Assembly (NCBI GenBank): GCA_031291515.1
Contig: JARLIW010000074.1
Location: 1-43,395, forward strand
Length of the DNA stretch: 43,395 nt
DNA from: Beijerinckiaceae bacterium
GTDB lineage: Bacteria; Pseudomonadota; Alphaproteobacteria; Rhizobiales; Beijerinckiaceae
Reading direction: 5' to 3'
Under the pieces are notes generated by a model, which was given only the letters and a program-made list of their open reading frames with translations, did no database searches and was not told where the DNA came from. How positions within the stretch are numbered: position 1 is the stretch's first letter; each line of letters begins with the position of its first letter. A program made the translations under genes and the position numbers. This document shows, piece by piece, positions 9,191 through 18,210 of the stretch.

Positions 9191-9282
9191 CGAAAAAGGC
9201 GAACCCTTTTTCGATCGAGGACATGTTCTAACTTCTTATAAAGAACCCGTTTTCTCGTCACTTGGATGATTCCGTCCAAGTG
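9191..9282. repeat. Two palindromic hairpin elements between egtD and glgP
   Basis: CGAAAAAGG-cgaac-CCTTTTTCG (9191-9213, 9-bp stem) and CACTTGGA-tgattccg-TCCAAGTG (9259-9282, 8-bp stem). Paired A- and T-tracts in the first make it a plausible bidirectional terminator for the convergent egtBD and glgP transcripts. The sequence style (CCGAAAA..., AAGTGCGGGGAAACCGG) resembles dispersed palindromic repeats of Hyphomicrobiales genomes; copy number cannot be judged from this window. Confidence 0.55.
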
Positions 9283-9318
9283 CGGGGAAACCGGTCTCCT
9301 TGATAGAAACAAAAGTTT

Positions 9319-9341
9319 CCGCGCCGATCGAATCGGCGCGG
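9319..9341 (-). terminator. Hairpin terminator downstream of glgP
   Basis: CCGCGCCGAT-cga-ATCGGCGCGG, a perfect 10-bp GC-rich stem with a 3-base loop, 9 bp past the glgP stop. On the leftward transcript it is followed by the T-containing stretch AAACTTTTG, so it is a moderate intrinsic terminator. Confidence 0.65.
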
Positions 9342-9350
9342 AGCGCTGAC

Positions 9351-11828
9351 CTAAAGCGTCGGCGCGCGCCAAATTTCTTCGGCATATTCGCGGATCGTGC
9401 GATCCGAGGAGAACCAGCCCATCGAGGAAATATTGTGGATTCGGGATTTGGCCCAGCCGGCGGTGTCCGTCCACAAGGCATCGACCTTGCTTTGCGCCGC
9501 CCAATAGGCATCGAAATCCCCGGCGACCATAAACGTATCGTAACCGAGAACGGCGTCGATCAGCGGCTTGTATCGATCGCGATCGTCGGGCGAGAACATG
9601 CCGTCGTAAATGGCGTCGAGCACATTTTTGAGGCGCGGCGAGAGGGCGGCGGCATCGCGGCCGCGGAACCCCTCGGCCCGTTTCGCCGCGACTTCGGCGG
9701 TCGTCAGGCCGAATATGAAAATATTGTCGAGACCGACGGCTTCGCTGATCTCGATATTGGCGCCGTCGAGCGTGCCGATCGTCAGCGCGCCGTTCAAGGC
9801 CATCTTCATGTTGCCGGTGCCCGAGGCTTCCATGCCCGCGGTTGAAATCTGTTCGGACAGATCCGCGGCGGGAATGATGACCTCGGCGAGGCTGACGTTA
9901 TAGTTTGGAAGGAACGCGACCTTCAAACGATCGCCGATCACGGGATCGTTGTTGGCGATTTGCGCGACATCGTTGGCAAGTTTGATGATCAGCTTGGCGC
10001 GGGCATAACTCGCCGCCGCCTTGCCCGCGAAAATCTTGACGCGCGGCACGTAAGCGGCGTCAGGCTCCTGCTTGATTTCGAGATACAGCGCGGCGGTCGA
10101 GAGAATATTGAGCAGTTGACGCTTATATTCGTGGATGCGCTTGATCTGTACGTCGAACAGGGCATCCGGGCTGATCACGACGTTGAGACGGTCTTTGACG
10201 ACGCTGGCCAAAGCCTGCTTGCTGCGGCGGCGTAGCTTTGCGACACGTTCCTGGATCGCCGCATCTTCGGCGAAAGCGGCAAATCCCTTGAGCAACATCG
10301 GCTGGTCGAGAACGCGGGGTGAAAGCGTCTCGGCGAGCAGCGACGTCAGTTCCGGATTGGCCTCGTAAAGCCAACGGCGGAAGGTGATTCCATTGGTCTT
10401 GTTTGTGATCCGGCCGGGATAGATCGAGTCGAGATCGTGGAAGATCGTCTCTTTCATGAGCTTGGTGTGGAGCGCGGAGACACCGTTGATCCGTCGCGAC
10501 CCGATAAAGGCGAGATGCCCCATGCGGACGCGCTTGCCGTCGCTTTCGTCGATCAGCGAGGCGGCGGCGAGGCCGGGCTCGTCGTGGATGATCGCGCGGA
10601 CGCGTTTCATGTGCATGTAGTTGATCAGAAAGATGATCTGCATATGCCGAGGCAGCAGATCGTTCATCAGAGCGACGGGCCAAGCCTCGAGGGCTTCGGG
10701 CAGCAACGTATGATTCGTGTAATTGAGCGTCGCCGAGGTGATTTTCCACGCCTCGGTGAAATCGAACCCTTCGTCGTCGATCAAAATCCGCATCAGCTCC
10801 GCCACCGCGATCGAGGGATGCGTATCGTTCATGTGGATGGCGGCATGGTCGGCCAAGTTGGCGAGGCTCTTGTGCCGGGACAAATGACGGCGAACCAAAT
10901 CTTGCAACGACGCCGAGGTGAAGAAATATTCCTGCCGCAACCGCAACGCTTGGCCCGAGGGAGTCTCGTCGCTGGGATAAAGCACGCGGGAAATCGATTC
11001 GGCGTAGGCGCGCGCCGCGAAAGAGCCGACATGGTCACCGCGATTGAAGGCCGTGAGTTCGATCGGATCGATCGAGCGGGCGGACCATAGCCTTAAAGTA
11101 TTGGCGTGTTTGCCCTGCCAGCCGATGATGGGCGTGTCGAAGCCGGCCGCCATGACCGTCTCCCGCGGGTGCCAAATATCGCGTGGCTTGTCTTCCTCGC
11201 TCGTCACATGTTCGACGTAACCGCCGAAGTGAATGGGATAGACGACCTCCGGCCGTTCGAATTCCCATGGATTGCCGTGGCGGAGCCAGTCCTCGGGCAC
11301 TTCATGTTGCCAGCCATCCGAAATCACCTGCCGGAACAGGCCGAGATCATAACGAATGCCGTAACCGTAGGCAGGCAGGCCGACGCTCGCCATGCTCTCC
11401 ATGAAGCAGGCGGCGAGGCGGCCGAGACCGCCGTTGCCCAAGGCCGCGTCGGGTTCTTCCTGGCGAATTTCGTCGAGATCGACGCCGAGCGCCGCGAGGG
11501 CGTCGCGGGCCGTTTCGGTCAGACCGAGATTCACAAGCCCGTCGAACAAAAGTCGCCCGATCAGAAATTCCACGGAGAGATAATAGACGGTCTTTCCGTC
11601 GGCTTGATGAGTCCGGCGCGTCGCGCTCATCCAGCGATCGACGATTCGATCGCGGACGGCGAGGGCCAGGGCCACGAACCAGTCGTGTGGGCTCGCGGTC
11701 TTCGTGTCCTTGCCGACAGCGTAAATCAGCTTGGCCAGAATGGCCTCGCGAAGTTCTTCGCTGTCTTTCGGCGCGGCCCACGATTCCGGGGCCTCTTTTT
11801 TCGCGGCTTCGAACTCGGTTTTCGGCAT
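9351..11828 (-). CDS. glgP: Glycogen/starch/alpha-glucan phosphorylase
   Basis: Phosphorolytic removal of glucose-1-phosphate from alpha-1,4-glucans (GT35, PLP-dependent), mobilising stored glycogen. I take the ATG at 11828 (MPKTEFEAAKKEAPESW), giving 825 residues; the track's 50 extra N-terminal residues are non-coding in character. Recognisable segments: YLSVEFLIGRLL and EEPDAALGNGGLGRLAACFMES in the N-terminal half, HMNDTHPSIAVAELMR, KTNGITFRRWL and the PLP-lysine region EASGTGNMKMALNGALTIGT in the C-terminal half. No other glycogen-metabolism gene is adjacent, so it appears to be a stand-alone transcription unit, convergent with egtBD and divergent from rsfS. Confidence 0.97.
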   Translation of the reverse strand: MPKTEFEAAKKEAPESWAAPKDSEELREAILAKLIYAVGKDTKTASPHDWFVALALAVRDRIVDRWMSATRRTHQADGKTVYYLSVEFLIGRLLFDGLVNLGLTETARDALAALGVDLDEIRQEEPDAALGNGGLGRLAACFMESMASVGLPAYGYGIRYDLGLFRQVISDGWQHEVPEDWLRHGNPWEFERPEVVYPIHFGGYVEHVTSEEDKPRDIWHPRETVMAAGFDTPIIGWQGKHANTLRLWSARSIDPIELTAFNRGDHVGSFAARAYAESISRVLYPSDETPSGQALRLRQEYFFTSASLQDLVRRHLSRHKSLANLADHAAIHMNDTHPSIAVAELMRILIDDEGFDFTEAWKITSATLNYTNHTLLPEALEAWPVALMNDLLPRHMQIIFLINYMHMKRVRAIIHDEPGLAAASLIDESDGKRVRMGHLAFIGSRRINGVSALHTKLMKETIFHDLDSIYPGRITNKTNGITFRRWLYEANPELTSLLAETLSPRVLDQPMLLKGFAAFAEDAAIQERVAKLRRRSKQALASVVKDRLNVVISPDALFDVQIKRIHEYKRQLLNILSTAALYLEIKQEPDAAYVPRVKIFAGKAAASYARAKLIIKLANDVAQIANNDPVIGDRLKVAFLPNYNVSLAEVIIPAADLSEQISTAGMEASGTGNMKMALNGALTIGTLDGANIEISEAVGLDNIFIFGLTTAEVAAKRAEGFRGRDAAALSPRLKNVLDAIYDGMFSPDDRDRYKPLIDAVLGYDTFMVAGDFDAYWAAQSKVDALWTDTAGWAKSRIHNISSMGWFSSDRTIREYAEEIWRAPTL

Positions 11829-12048
11829 TCTATGTTCCGTTCTTCGATCGGCTAAAGCAGCGAGAGAATCATTTTTTGCGCCAACGCCGGTACATGACCA
11901 CCTTAACAGTTGGCTCGATGTTGCGAAGACCCCCATTATTCCGGTTCGGGAAGGATATTTGATGGCGGTTCGGGGCAAACCGATAATGTCAATTGAAAAT
12001 TGCCACGATTTCGTTCATTCTTACAAAGTACCGGTCCATTGATCGGGG

Positions 12049-12480
12049 ATGATGAGGATCAAGGAACTGATCAACACAGCACTTCGTGGAACAGCCGAAC
12101 CGGCCTTCCCACCGTTGTCGGCCTCTGCAGAGTCCGCAAAGCTGACTCTCGTGCAAATCGTCACGGCCGGGCTCGACGACACCAAAGCCGATGATGTCAC
12201 GATTATCGACTTAAACGGAAAAACCAGCATTGCCGACGCGATGGTCATCGCGACGGGACGTTCCAGCGTCCATGTCGGGTCGATCGCCGATCGCGTGGTC
12301 AGGGCCTTGAAGGAAGCGGGACGAGGCGTGCCGCGCGTCGAGGGCCTGCCGGCGGGCGATTGGGTTTTGATCGACGCGGGCGATCTGATCGTCCATATCT
12401 TTCGTCCCGAGGTTCGCCAATTCTACAATCTCGAGAAGATGTGGGGCGCGGATCGGCCGTTGGAACGGCGCGCCGTTTGA
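12049..12480 (+). CDS. rsfS: Ribosomal silencing factor RsfS (Iojap family)
   Basis: Binds ribosomal protein uL14 and blocks 50S-30S joining when nutrients are short. 143 residues. The family core begins at about residue 36 (QIVTAGLDDTKADDVTIIDL) and includes DAMVIATGRSSVHVGSIAD and a C-terminal GDWVLIDAGDLIVHIFRPE then FYNLEKMWG, all typical. The N-terminal ~30 residues are a variable extension; the first or second ATG (12049/12052) could be used. rlmH follows 9 bp downstream, the usual pairing in bacteria. Confidence 0.95.
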   Translation: MMRIKELINTALRGTAEPAFPPLSASAESAKLTLVQIVTAGLDDTKADDVTIIDLNGKTSIADAMVIATGRSSVHVGSIADRVVRALKEAGRGVPRVEGLPAGDWVLIDAGDLIVHIFRPEVRQFYNLEKMWGADRPLERRAV

Positions 12481-12489
12481 GTTGAGGCG

Positions 12490-12972
12490 ATGCTGCGGGT
12501 CGTCCTGATCTGCGTCGGCCGCGCCAAGGCCGGGGCCGAACGAGATCTCGCGGCGCGTTACATCGAGAGAGCCAAGCTTGCCGGTCGCGGGGCCGGGCTC
12601 GTCGTCGAGCTGCGCGAAATCGACGAAGGCCGGGCGCGCCGACCCGAAGACCGCAAGAGCGAGGAAGCCAAGGCCATCGCCGCGCAGATCGAGCCCGGCG
12701 GTTTGGTCGTGGCGCTCGACGAAACTGGCAAAGCTGCCGACAGCGTCCATTTTGCGAATCTGATCGGCGCCGCGCGCGACGAGGGCGCGCCGGGTTTCAC
12801 TCTGGTCATCGGCGGCCCGGATGGCCTCGACCCCGCTTGGCGCCGGACCGTGGCGCATGTCATCGCTTTCGGCGCCATGACGTGGCCGCACCAACTCGTG
12901 CGAATCATGGCGGCCGAACAAATTTATCGCGCGGTGACGATCCTCAGCGGTCATCCTTACCATCGGGCATGA
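12490..12972 (+). CDS. rlmH: 23S rRNA (pseudouridine1915-N3) methyltransferase RlmH
   Basis: SPOUT-class methyltransferase acting on helix 69 of assembled 70S ribosomes. 160 residues, the typical size. Visible family elements: N-terminal VVLICVGRAKAGAERDLAAR YIER strand-helix, the knot region LVIGGPDGLDP, and the C-terminal signature AMTWPHQLVRIMAAEQIYRA followed by GHPYHR. It is co-directional with rsfS and very probably co-transcribed with it. Confidence 0.96.
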   Translation: MLRVVLICVGRAKAGAERDLAARYIERAKLAGRGAGLVVELREIDEGRARRPEDRKSEEAKAIAAQIEPGGLVVALDETGKAADSVHFANLIGAARDEGAPGFTLVIGGPDGLDPAWRRTVAHVIAFGAMTWPHQLVRIMAAEQIYRAVTILSGHPYHRA

Positions 12973-13038
12973 CCAACTCATCGTTTCTTAAGCGCCATTT
13001 GCGTGAATGGGCGGCTTGATCCGCGAGAGGAAAAATAG

Positions 13039-14415
13039 ATGCGGAAGCCCGGCGGGAGGTGGCCAATCATATTATCCGCGCGCCGTTCGGTGTTGTCCTG
13101 GCTTGTGGCGGTCCCATTGCTGGCTGTTGCCGGGCCGCCGCTTCCCATGTCGTACGCCCAGCAGGCCGCGCCCGTGGTGGCCCCTTCGGTTGGGGACAGC
13201 CAGTCTCGGCTCAAGAGCACGCAAGAATCGTTGGAGGTCTCGGCCGGCCGACGCAAGGCGATCGAGGCCGAGATCGACGGGATCAAGGACGATCACGTCA
13301 AATTGACCACAACGCTGATCGAAGCCACGAAACATGTCAGCGAGGACGAGCAGAAGATCGGCGACAGCCAGGCCCGCCTCGATAAGCTGAGCGGCGACGA
13401 GGCCGCGGTGAAACACTCGCTCGAGGGCCGGCGCGCGGTCATCGCGGAAGTTTTAGCCTCTCTCCAGAGAATGGGCCGCAAGCCCCCGCCCGCGTTGCTG
13501 GTCGATCCCAGCGATATTCTCAAAGCCATCCGGACGTCGATGCTGCTGGGCGCGGTGGTTCCCGGCATGAGAGCGCAAATCGATGTATTAATTGGCGATT
13601 TGACTGAATTGGCGCGAGTCCGCGCCGCGATCGAGGCGGAACGGCAAACCTTGACCGCCGATCTTTCGAGCATCCAATCCGAACGTCAGCGACTCAGCGC
13701 CTTGGTCGAGGCCCGTCAAGCCGCGCTCGGTAAAGCTCAAGATGCGCTCGAAGCGGAACGCAGTCACGCCCAAGCCTTGGCGGAGCAAGCCACCACGCTC
13801 AAGGAGCTGATCGCCCGGATGGAATCCGGGAGCAAGCCGGCCGCGGACGCGGCGGAGGCGGCCCGCAAGGCGGATGCTCAGCGCCAAAGCGTCGCGGCCC
13901 TGTCGCCAGATCCTTCATTGCGCGGCACCACCGCCCCGTTCAAGGATTCCGCCCGTCTCGCCCCGGCCGCCGCCTTCGCGAGCCTGAAAGGCCAGATTCC
14001 GCTACCGGTTAGCGGGACGGTCCTGAGGGGCTTTGGAAGCCCTGACGGGTTTGGCGGCGCCGGAAAGGGCACGTCTTTCAAAACCGGGGCCGGCGCCATC
14101 GTCGCTTCGCCGAGCGATGGTTGGATCGCCTATGCCGGCCCCTACCGCAGTTTTGGCCAACTGTTGATCATTAATGCGGGAAGTGGCTACTATATAGTCC
14201 TTGCCGGTATGGATCGGATCAACGTAGATTTGGGTCAATTCGTTTTGGCGGGCGAGCCAGTTGCCGTGATGGGCGACGGTTCGGTCAAGACGGCTGCCTC
14301 CGTGGCCCTCGGAGCGGCTCAACCAGTGCTCTACGTCGAGTTTCGTAAAGACGGGGCGACTATCGATCCGGGCCCATGGTGGGCTAAACCGGAGCTTCAA
14401 AAGGTTCGCGGATAA
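13039..14415 (+). CDS. EnvC-like murein hydrolase activator (M23/LytM, degenerate)
   Basis: 458 residues with an N-terminal signal sequence (LSWLVAVPLLAVAGPPLPMS) and a long coiled coil (residues ~50-290, many E/K/Q/A heptads). The C-terminal LytM-type domain starts about residue 315 (LPVSGTVLRGFG) and ends VLYVEFRKDGATIDPGPWW. The zinc ligands of active M23 peptidases are missing: the usual H-x(n)-D is SFKTGAGA and the HxH is replaced by YVEFR. This is the EnvC arrangement, in which the domain activates cell-wall amidases rather than cutting peptidoglycan. It overlaps ctpA by one base (TAATG). Periplasmic role in daughter-cell separation is inferred from the family. Confidence 0.9.
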   Translation: MRKPGGRWPIILSARRSVLSWLVAVPLLAVAGPPLPMSYAQQAAPVVAPSVGDSQSRLKSTQESLEVSAGRRKAIEAEIDGIKDDHVKLTTTLIEATKHVSEDEQKIGDSQARLDKLSGDEAAVKHSLEGRRAVIAEVLASLQRMGRKPPPALLVDPSDILKAIRTSMLLGAVVPGMRAQIDVLIGDLTELARVRAAIEAERQTLTADLSSIQSERQRLSALVEARQAALGKAQDALEAERSHAQALAEQATTLKELIARMESGSKPAADAAEAARKADAQRQSVAALSPDPSLRGTTAPFKDSARLAPAAAFASLKGQIPLPVSGTVLRGFGSPDGFGGAGKGTSFKTGAGAIVASPSDGWIAYAGPYRSFGQLLIINAGSGYYIVLAGMDRINVDLGQFVLAGEPVAVMGDGSVKTAASVALGAAQPVLYVEFRKDGATIDPGPWWAKPELQKVRG

Positions 14416-15839
14416 TGCGCAAAGTTTCGCTTGTGGTATTGGGTGCGGTCTTGGGAGCGGCCACGGTCTCGCTCGGAACGCAATCGAGGTTTTTATCGTC
14501 GCTTCCCGCAAGTGCCGCGTCTTCCGATACGTACCGGAGCCTGAATCTTTTCGGAGACGTATTCGAGAAGGTCCGCACCGATTATGTTGAAAAGCCCGAC
14601 GACCAAAAGCTGGCGGAGGCGGCGATCAACGGCATGTTGACGTCGCTCGACCCGCATTCGAGCTATATGGACGCGAAAAGCTTCCGCGACATGCAAGTTC
14701 AGACCCGCGGCGAGTTTGGCGGCCTCGGGATCGAAGTGACGCAGGACGACGGTGCCATCAAGGTGGTGACCCCCATCGATGACACGCCAGCATCGAAGGC
14801 GGGGATTCTCTCCGGCGACGTCATTACCGCGATCGACGGCGAGAACGTTTCCGGCCTGTCGCTGAACCAGGCGGTGGACAAGATGCGCGGCGCGGTCAAT
14901 ACGGCCGTCACCCTCAAAATCCAGCGCGGCACCGGCAAGGATCCGTTCGACGTCAAGCTGACCCGGGCCGTGATCACCATCAAATCCGTCCGTAATAAAA
15001 TCGATGGCGACGATATCGGCTATATCCGCATCACCCAATTCAACGAACAGACGTTCGACGGGGTGAAGGAAGCAATCGAAAAGTTCAATAAGGAAATTCC
15101 GGCCGACAAGTTCAAAGGCTATGTCGTCGATCTCCGGAACAATCCGGGCGGCTTGCTGGATCAATCCATCGCGGTGTCGAATGCTTTCCTCGACCACGGC
15201 GAGATCGTTTCGACGCGGGGCCGCAACGCCGACGAGACGCAACGGTATAATGCGCGGCCCGGCGACATTTCGAAGGGTCGGCCGCTGGTCATTCTCATCA
15301 ACGGCGGCTCCGCATCCGCATCCGAAATCGTCGCCGGCGCGCTTCAGGACCATAAACGCGCGACGATCCTTGGAACGCGCTCCTTCGGCAAGGGATCGGT
15401 GCAGACGATCATTCCGCTCGGCCAGAACAATGGGGCCGTCCGCCTGACGACGGCGCGCTATTACACGCCATCGGGCCGCTCGATCCAAGCCAAGGGCATC
15501 GAGCCGGATGTCGAAGTGCAGGAAGATATTCCGGCGGAATTGAAGGGCAAGGACGACACGAAGGGCGAGGCCTCGTTGAAGGGGCATCTGACGAATGGCC
15601 CAGAGGAGCATGGATCCAGCGCCTATGTCCCGGCGGATCCAAAGAAAGATACGCAATTGATCGCCGCGGAGGATCTGCTGCGCGGGGTCAAGAAGGCGGC
15701 GGTGACGAATCCCGCGCCCGCGGTCCCGACTTCAGCTCCGACGGCTCCGACCCCCGCGCCGGCTGTTCCGGCGCCGGGGGCGACACCCTCTGCCCCGGAC
15801 ACTCCCGCGCCGGCTCCTCCGGCGAAAATCGAAAAATAA
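14415..15839 (+). CDS. ctpA: Carboxy-terminal processing protease CtpA (S41A)
   Basis: Periplasmic serine protease that trims C-termini of exported proteins and often regulates murein hydrolases. 474 residues. Signal/anchor MRKVSLVVLGAVLGAATVSL, then a PDZ domain (GGLGIEVTQDDGAIKVVTPI) and the catalytic core with Ser in GGSASASEIVAGALQD and Lys in GTRSFGKGSVQTI, plus GYVVDLRNNPGGLLDQS. The C-terminal ~60 residues are a Pro/Ala/Thr-rich low-complexity tail. The one-base overlap with the EnvC-like gene indicates coupling. A strong terminator follows the gene. Confidence 0.96.
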   Translation: MRKVSLVVLGAVLGAATVSLGTQSRFLSSLPASAASSDTYRSLNLFGDVFEKVRTDYVEKPDDQKLAEAAINGMLTSLDPHSSYMDAKSFRDMQVQTRGEFGGLGIEVTQDDGAIKVVTPIDDTPASKAGILSGDVITAIDGENVSGLSLNQAVDKMRGAVNTAVTLKIQRGTGKDPFDVKLTRAVITIKSVRNKIDGDDIGYIRITQFNEQTFDGVKEAIEKFNKEIPADKFKGYVVDLRNNPGGLLDQSIAVSNAFLDHGEIVSTRGRNADETQRYNARPGDISKGRPLVILINGGSASASEIVAGALQDHKRATILGTRSFGKGSVQTIIPLGQNNGAVRLTTARYYTPSGRSIQAKGIEPDVEVQEDIPAELKGKDDTKGEASLKGHLTNGPEEHGSSAYVPADPKKDTQLIAAEDLLRGVKKAAVTNPAPAVPTSAPTAPTPAPAVPAPGATPSAPDTPAPAPPAKIEK

Positions 15840-15872
15840 CGGCGTAGACCACACAAAAGGGTACCTATCTCT

Positions 15873-15914
15873 AACGGCCCGGCGCACTTTATAGTTTGCG
15901 CTGGGCCGTTTTCG
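15873..15914 (+). terminator. Intrinsic terminator after ctpA
   Basis: AACGGCCCGGCGC pairs with GCGCTGGGCCGTT (13-bp stem with one G-U pair, 12-base loop) and is followed by TTC within GTTTTCG. It separates the envC-ctpA unit from the deacetylase-rppH unit that starts 50 bp further on. Confidence 0.85.
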
Positions 15915-15963
15915 ATTCGCGCTCATGTCGGCAAAAGGATGGCGGGCTTGCAAGGACCAGCTC

Positions 15964-17160
15964 ATGGCAGGCGATGACCTAAATGAACCTTTGGGAAGGA
16001 TAAAGCCTCGTCCCGATGGACTGCGGCGTCGAAAAGCTGCGTTATTCTCGACTGCTTGCCTTGCCATGGCGGTTCTCGGCGCCGGCGTTTTTTTGGTGGC
16101 CAAAAACCCGAGGGCAGGCGAACCTTTCGCGATTGCGACCATTGCGCCGCTCCCAAAACGCTTGGAATCGCCAGCGGCCGGCACGCTCAAATCCTCCACC
16201 GCGCCCGCCGCGGAAACGACAAACGGGACGCTTGAAAACGGCGTCACCGTGGTGCGGGCCAGTCCGGGGACCGCCCCCCACGTCAATGGTCCTTTGATCA
16301 TCAAGGTACCCGATGCTTTGGGTGTGAGCGAGGTCGCTGCGGCCGATCCCCATCTTATCGAAATGACGCACTATGGGCCTTTGCCCAAAATTGGCGCGGA
16401 TGGCGCCCGTCCGTCCGATCTTTATGCGCGACCTCTCGTTTTTAGCGGGACGATCCGGCCAGGCGCGCCCCGGATCGCGATCTATATCGGTGGCCTCGGC
16501 CTCAGCGCGGATGCAACGCGCGAGGCGATCGGCACTATGCCGGCCGCGGTTTCCTTGGCCTTCGCGCCGTACGCCGTTCATTTGGAGGACGATGTCAAAC
16601 GCGCCAAGGCGGCGGGACACGAGGCGCTTCTCCAAATCCCCATGGAGGCTTTTGGCGATCAACGCGATCAGCCCGGCCCCCACACGCTTCGCACGGATAT
16701 GCCCCGCGCCGGGATGATCGATGATCTCCATTGGCTGATGAGCCGGATGACGGGATATGCGGGCGTCACCAATTTCCTCGGGGGTAAGTTCACGGCCGAT
16801 CAGGCCGCGATGACCGCCATGCTTCAAGAGACCGGCAGCCGGGGGCTTCTTTACATCGACGACGGAACGTCGAAGCGGAGCTTGGGAGCCCTTCTCGCGC
16901 CGCAGCTTGGCGTGCCCGCGGCGAGGGTCGATATCGTCCTTGACGCCGCGCCGGACCCCGCGGCTTTGCGCGCCGCCTTGGTGAAGCTCGAGGCGATTGC
17001 GCGCGCCAAGGGCACCGCGATCGGCATGGCGAGCGATCTCCCGGCCAATTTGGGCGCTATCGCGAGTTTTGCCGCGACGCTCGAGGCCAAGGGGATTGCG
17101 CTGGTGCCGATCACGTCGGTCGCGAGCACCAATCCCGCCAATGTGGCTGTCGCGCCATGA
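15964..17160 (+). CDS. Divergent polysaccharide deacetylase family protein (YibQ/DUF610)
   Basis: 398 residues from the ATG at 15964 ([17 protein letters not shown]), chosen because AGGA lies just upstream and proteins of this family commonly begin with a DDL-PLG motif; the track starts 13 residues earlier. One membrane anchor near residues 33-55 ([19 protein letters not shown]) is followed by a Pro/Ala/Thr linker and a C-terminal deacetylase-like barrel ([54 protein letters not shown]). Classical NodB metal residues are not obvious, typical of this divergent family. It probably acts on periplasmic glycan, fitting the EnvC/CtpA neighbourhood. It overlaps rppH by 4 bp. Confidence 0.88.
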   Translation: MAGDDLNEPLGRIKPRPDGLRRRKAALFSTACLAMAVLGAGVFLVAKNPRAGEPFAIATIAPLPKRLESPAAGTLKSSTAPAAETTNGTLENGVTVVRASPGTAPHVNGPLIIKVPDALGVSEVAAADPHLIEMTHYGPLPKIGADGARPSDLYARPLVFSGTIRPGAPRIAIYIGGLGLSADATREAIGTMPAAVSLAFAPYAVHLEDDVKRAKAAGHEALLQIPMEAFGDQRDQPGPHTLRTDMPRAGMIDDLHWLMSRMTGYAGVTNFLGGKFTADQAAMTAMLQETGSRGLLYIDDGTSKRSLGALLAPQLGVPAARVDIVLDAAPDPAALRAALVKLEAIARAKGTAIGMASDLPANLGAIASFAATLEAKGIALVPITSVASTNPANVAVAP

Positions 17161-17675
17161 GCAATATTGGGTATTCCGATACCAATAATTACCGGCCCTG
17201 CGTCGGCATCATGTTGCTTAACAAGCAAGGCTTGGTCTTCGTCGGCCAGCGGAAGGCAAAGAGACTCGCGGAAGGATTCACCAACGGGCATCTCTGGCAG
17301 ATGCCTCAGGGTGGGATTGATCCGGGGGAGATGCCCTATAAGGCGGCTTTACGCGAGCTCGCCGAAGAGACAAATGTCACCTCCGTTTCCCTCTTAGCCG
17401 AGGCGCCGGAATGGTACAGCTACGATCTGCCGGTCGATGTTACCAAAAAGTCCTGGCGGGGCCGCTATCTCGGGCAACGCCAAAAATGGTTCGCTCTGCG
17501 CTTTGAGGGCGACGACAGCGAGATCAACGTCACGGCCCCCGCGGGCGGCTTCCGTCCCGAGTTCGAGACGTGGCGCTGGGAGCGAATGGAAAATCTCCCG
17601 AATCTGATCATCCCGTTCAAACGCCCGGTCTATGAGAATGTCGTGCGCGTTTTCTCGAAATTCGCGGCGGCATAG
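17157..17675 (+). CDS. rppH: RNA pyrophosphohydrolase RppH (Nudix)
   Basis: Removes pyrophosphate from 5'-triphosphate mRNA ends and starts RNase E-dependent decay. 172 residues, normal length. The Nudix box spans about residues 52-74 ([20 protein letters not shown] plus TNV). The N-terminal [20 protein letters not shown] and HLWQMPQ, and C-terminal [20 protein letters not shown], are RppH-typical. ATGA overlap with the deacetylase gene shows operon coupling. It is the last host gene before the phage-derived cluster. Confidence 0.95.
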   Translation: MSNIGYSDTNNYRPCVGIMLLNKQGLVFVGQRKAKRLAEGFTNGHLWQMPQGGIDPGEMPYKAALRELAEETNVTSVSLLAEAPEWYSYDLPVDVTKKSWRGRYLGQRQKWFALRFEGDDSEINVTAPAGGFRPEFETWRWERMENLPNLIIPFKRPVYENVVRVFSKFAAA

Positions 17676-18210
17676 ATTTCGTCGGCGACGACTTTTGCGA
17701 TGCGGCCCTCTGTATCAGGTACGAAATCAAAACCGCGACTTTTGCCCGACCGTTGACGCGAGACGATTTGTGACGGCTAATGCGCGCATGCCGAGCCCGA
17801 ACCACGTCCGCTGCTTCGATCGCCGGCGCGGCACGCGTCCGCATTGAAATTCGAAAATTCAATGGGATCGTTCCAGGTCAGCGGCCCTGGCATCGCGAGC
17901 CGAGACACTAAAATATTTCGAAATGGGGTCGCTCGTAAACATCACAAAATTTTTCGGTGATGTACGAAAGTAAAATCACGCGATCGGGCGGCGTCTTTAC
18001 AAGATACGGTTTGCGACGCCCAATACGCGAGTGCTGGCCGCAACGACATCGTTGCTTACGACGATCCCAATTGAAGACGACGTCATGAAAATATTCGCGG
18101 TGCCTTAGATGCCCGCGTCTAGATATACAACCATGCTTGATCGTCGTTGACAGAAACGGAGCCTATTCGTTCTCGCCCTCCCCGATACAAAACAAAAGAT
18201 TGGATCATGC
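17676..18210. other. 535-bp gene-free interval before the phage cluster
   Basis: No credible ORF on either strand. It contains a good promoter-like pair TTGACG (17753-17758), 17 bp, GCTAAT (17776-17781), which could start the rightward late operon. It also holds an imperfect 23-bp palindrome, CATTGAAATTCGAAAATTCAATG (17842-17864), and CCAGG/CCTGG arms (17873-17890). Its second half is AT-richer than the host genes nearby. No tRNA gene is seen and no copy of the GGTWA-N2-TWACC operators was noticed. This is where a small terminase gene or attachment site might have been expected. Confidence 0.55.

Noticed and set aside
13039-14415. EnvC-like protein as an active M23 peptidase
   Set aside because: The zinc-binding His/Asp residues are replaced, matching the activator type.
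14493-15656. 387-residue leftward ORF opposite ctpA
   Set aside because: Antisense shadow; CtpA frame has PDZ and catalytic motifs.
17632-17862. Short ORFs on both strands after rppH as a small terminase
   Set aside because: They overlap the rppH end, have shadow-like composition and lack helix-turn-helix character.
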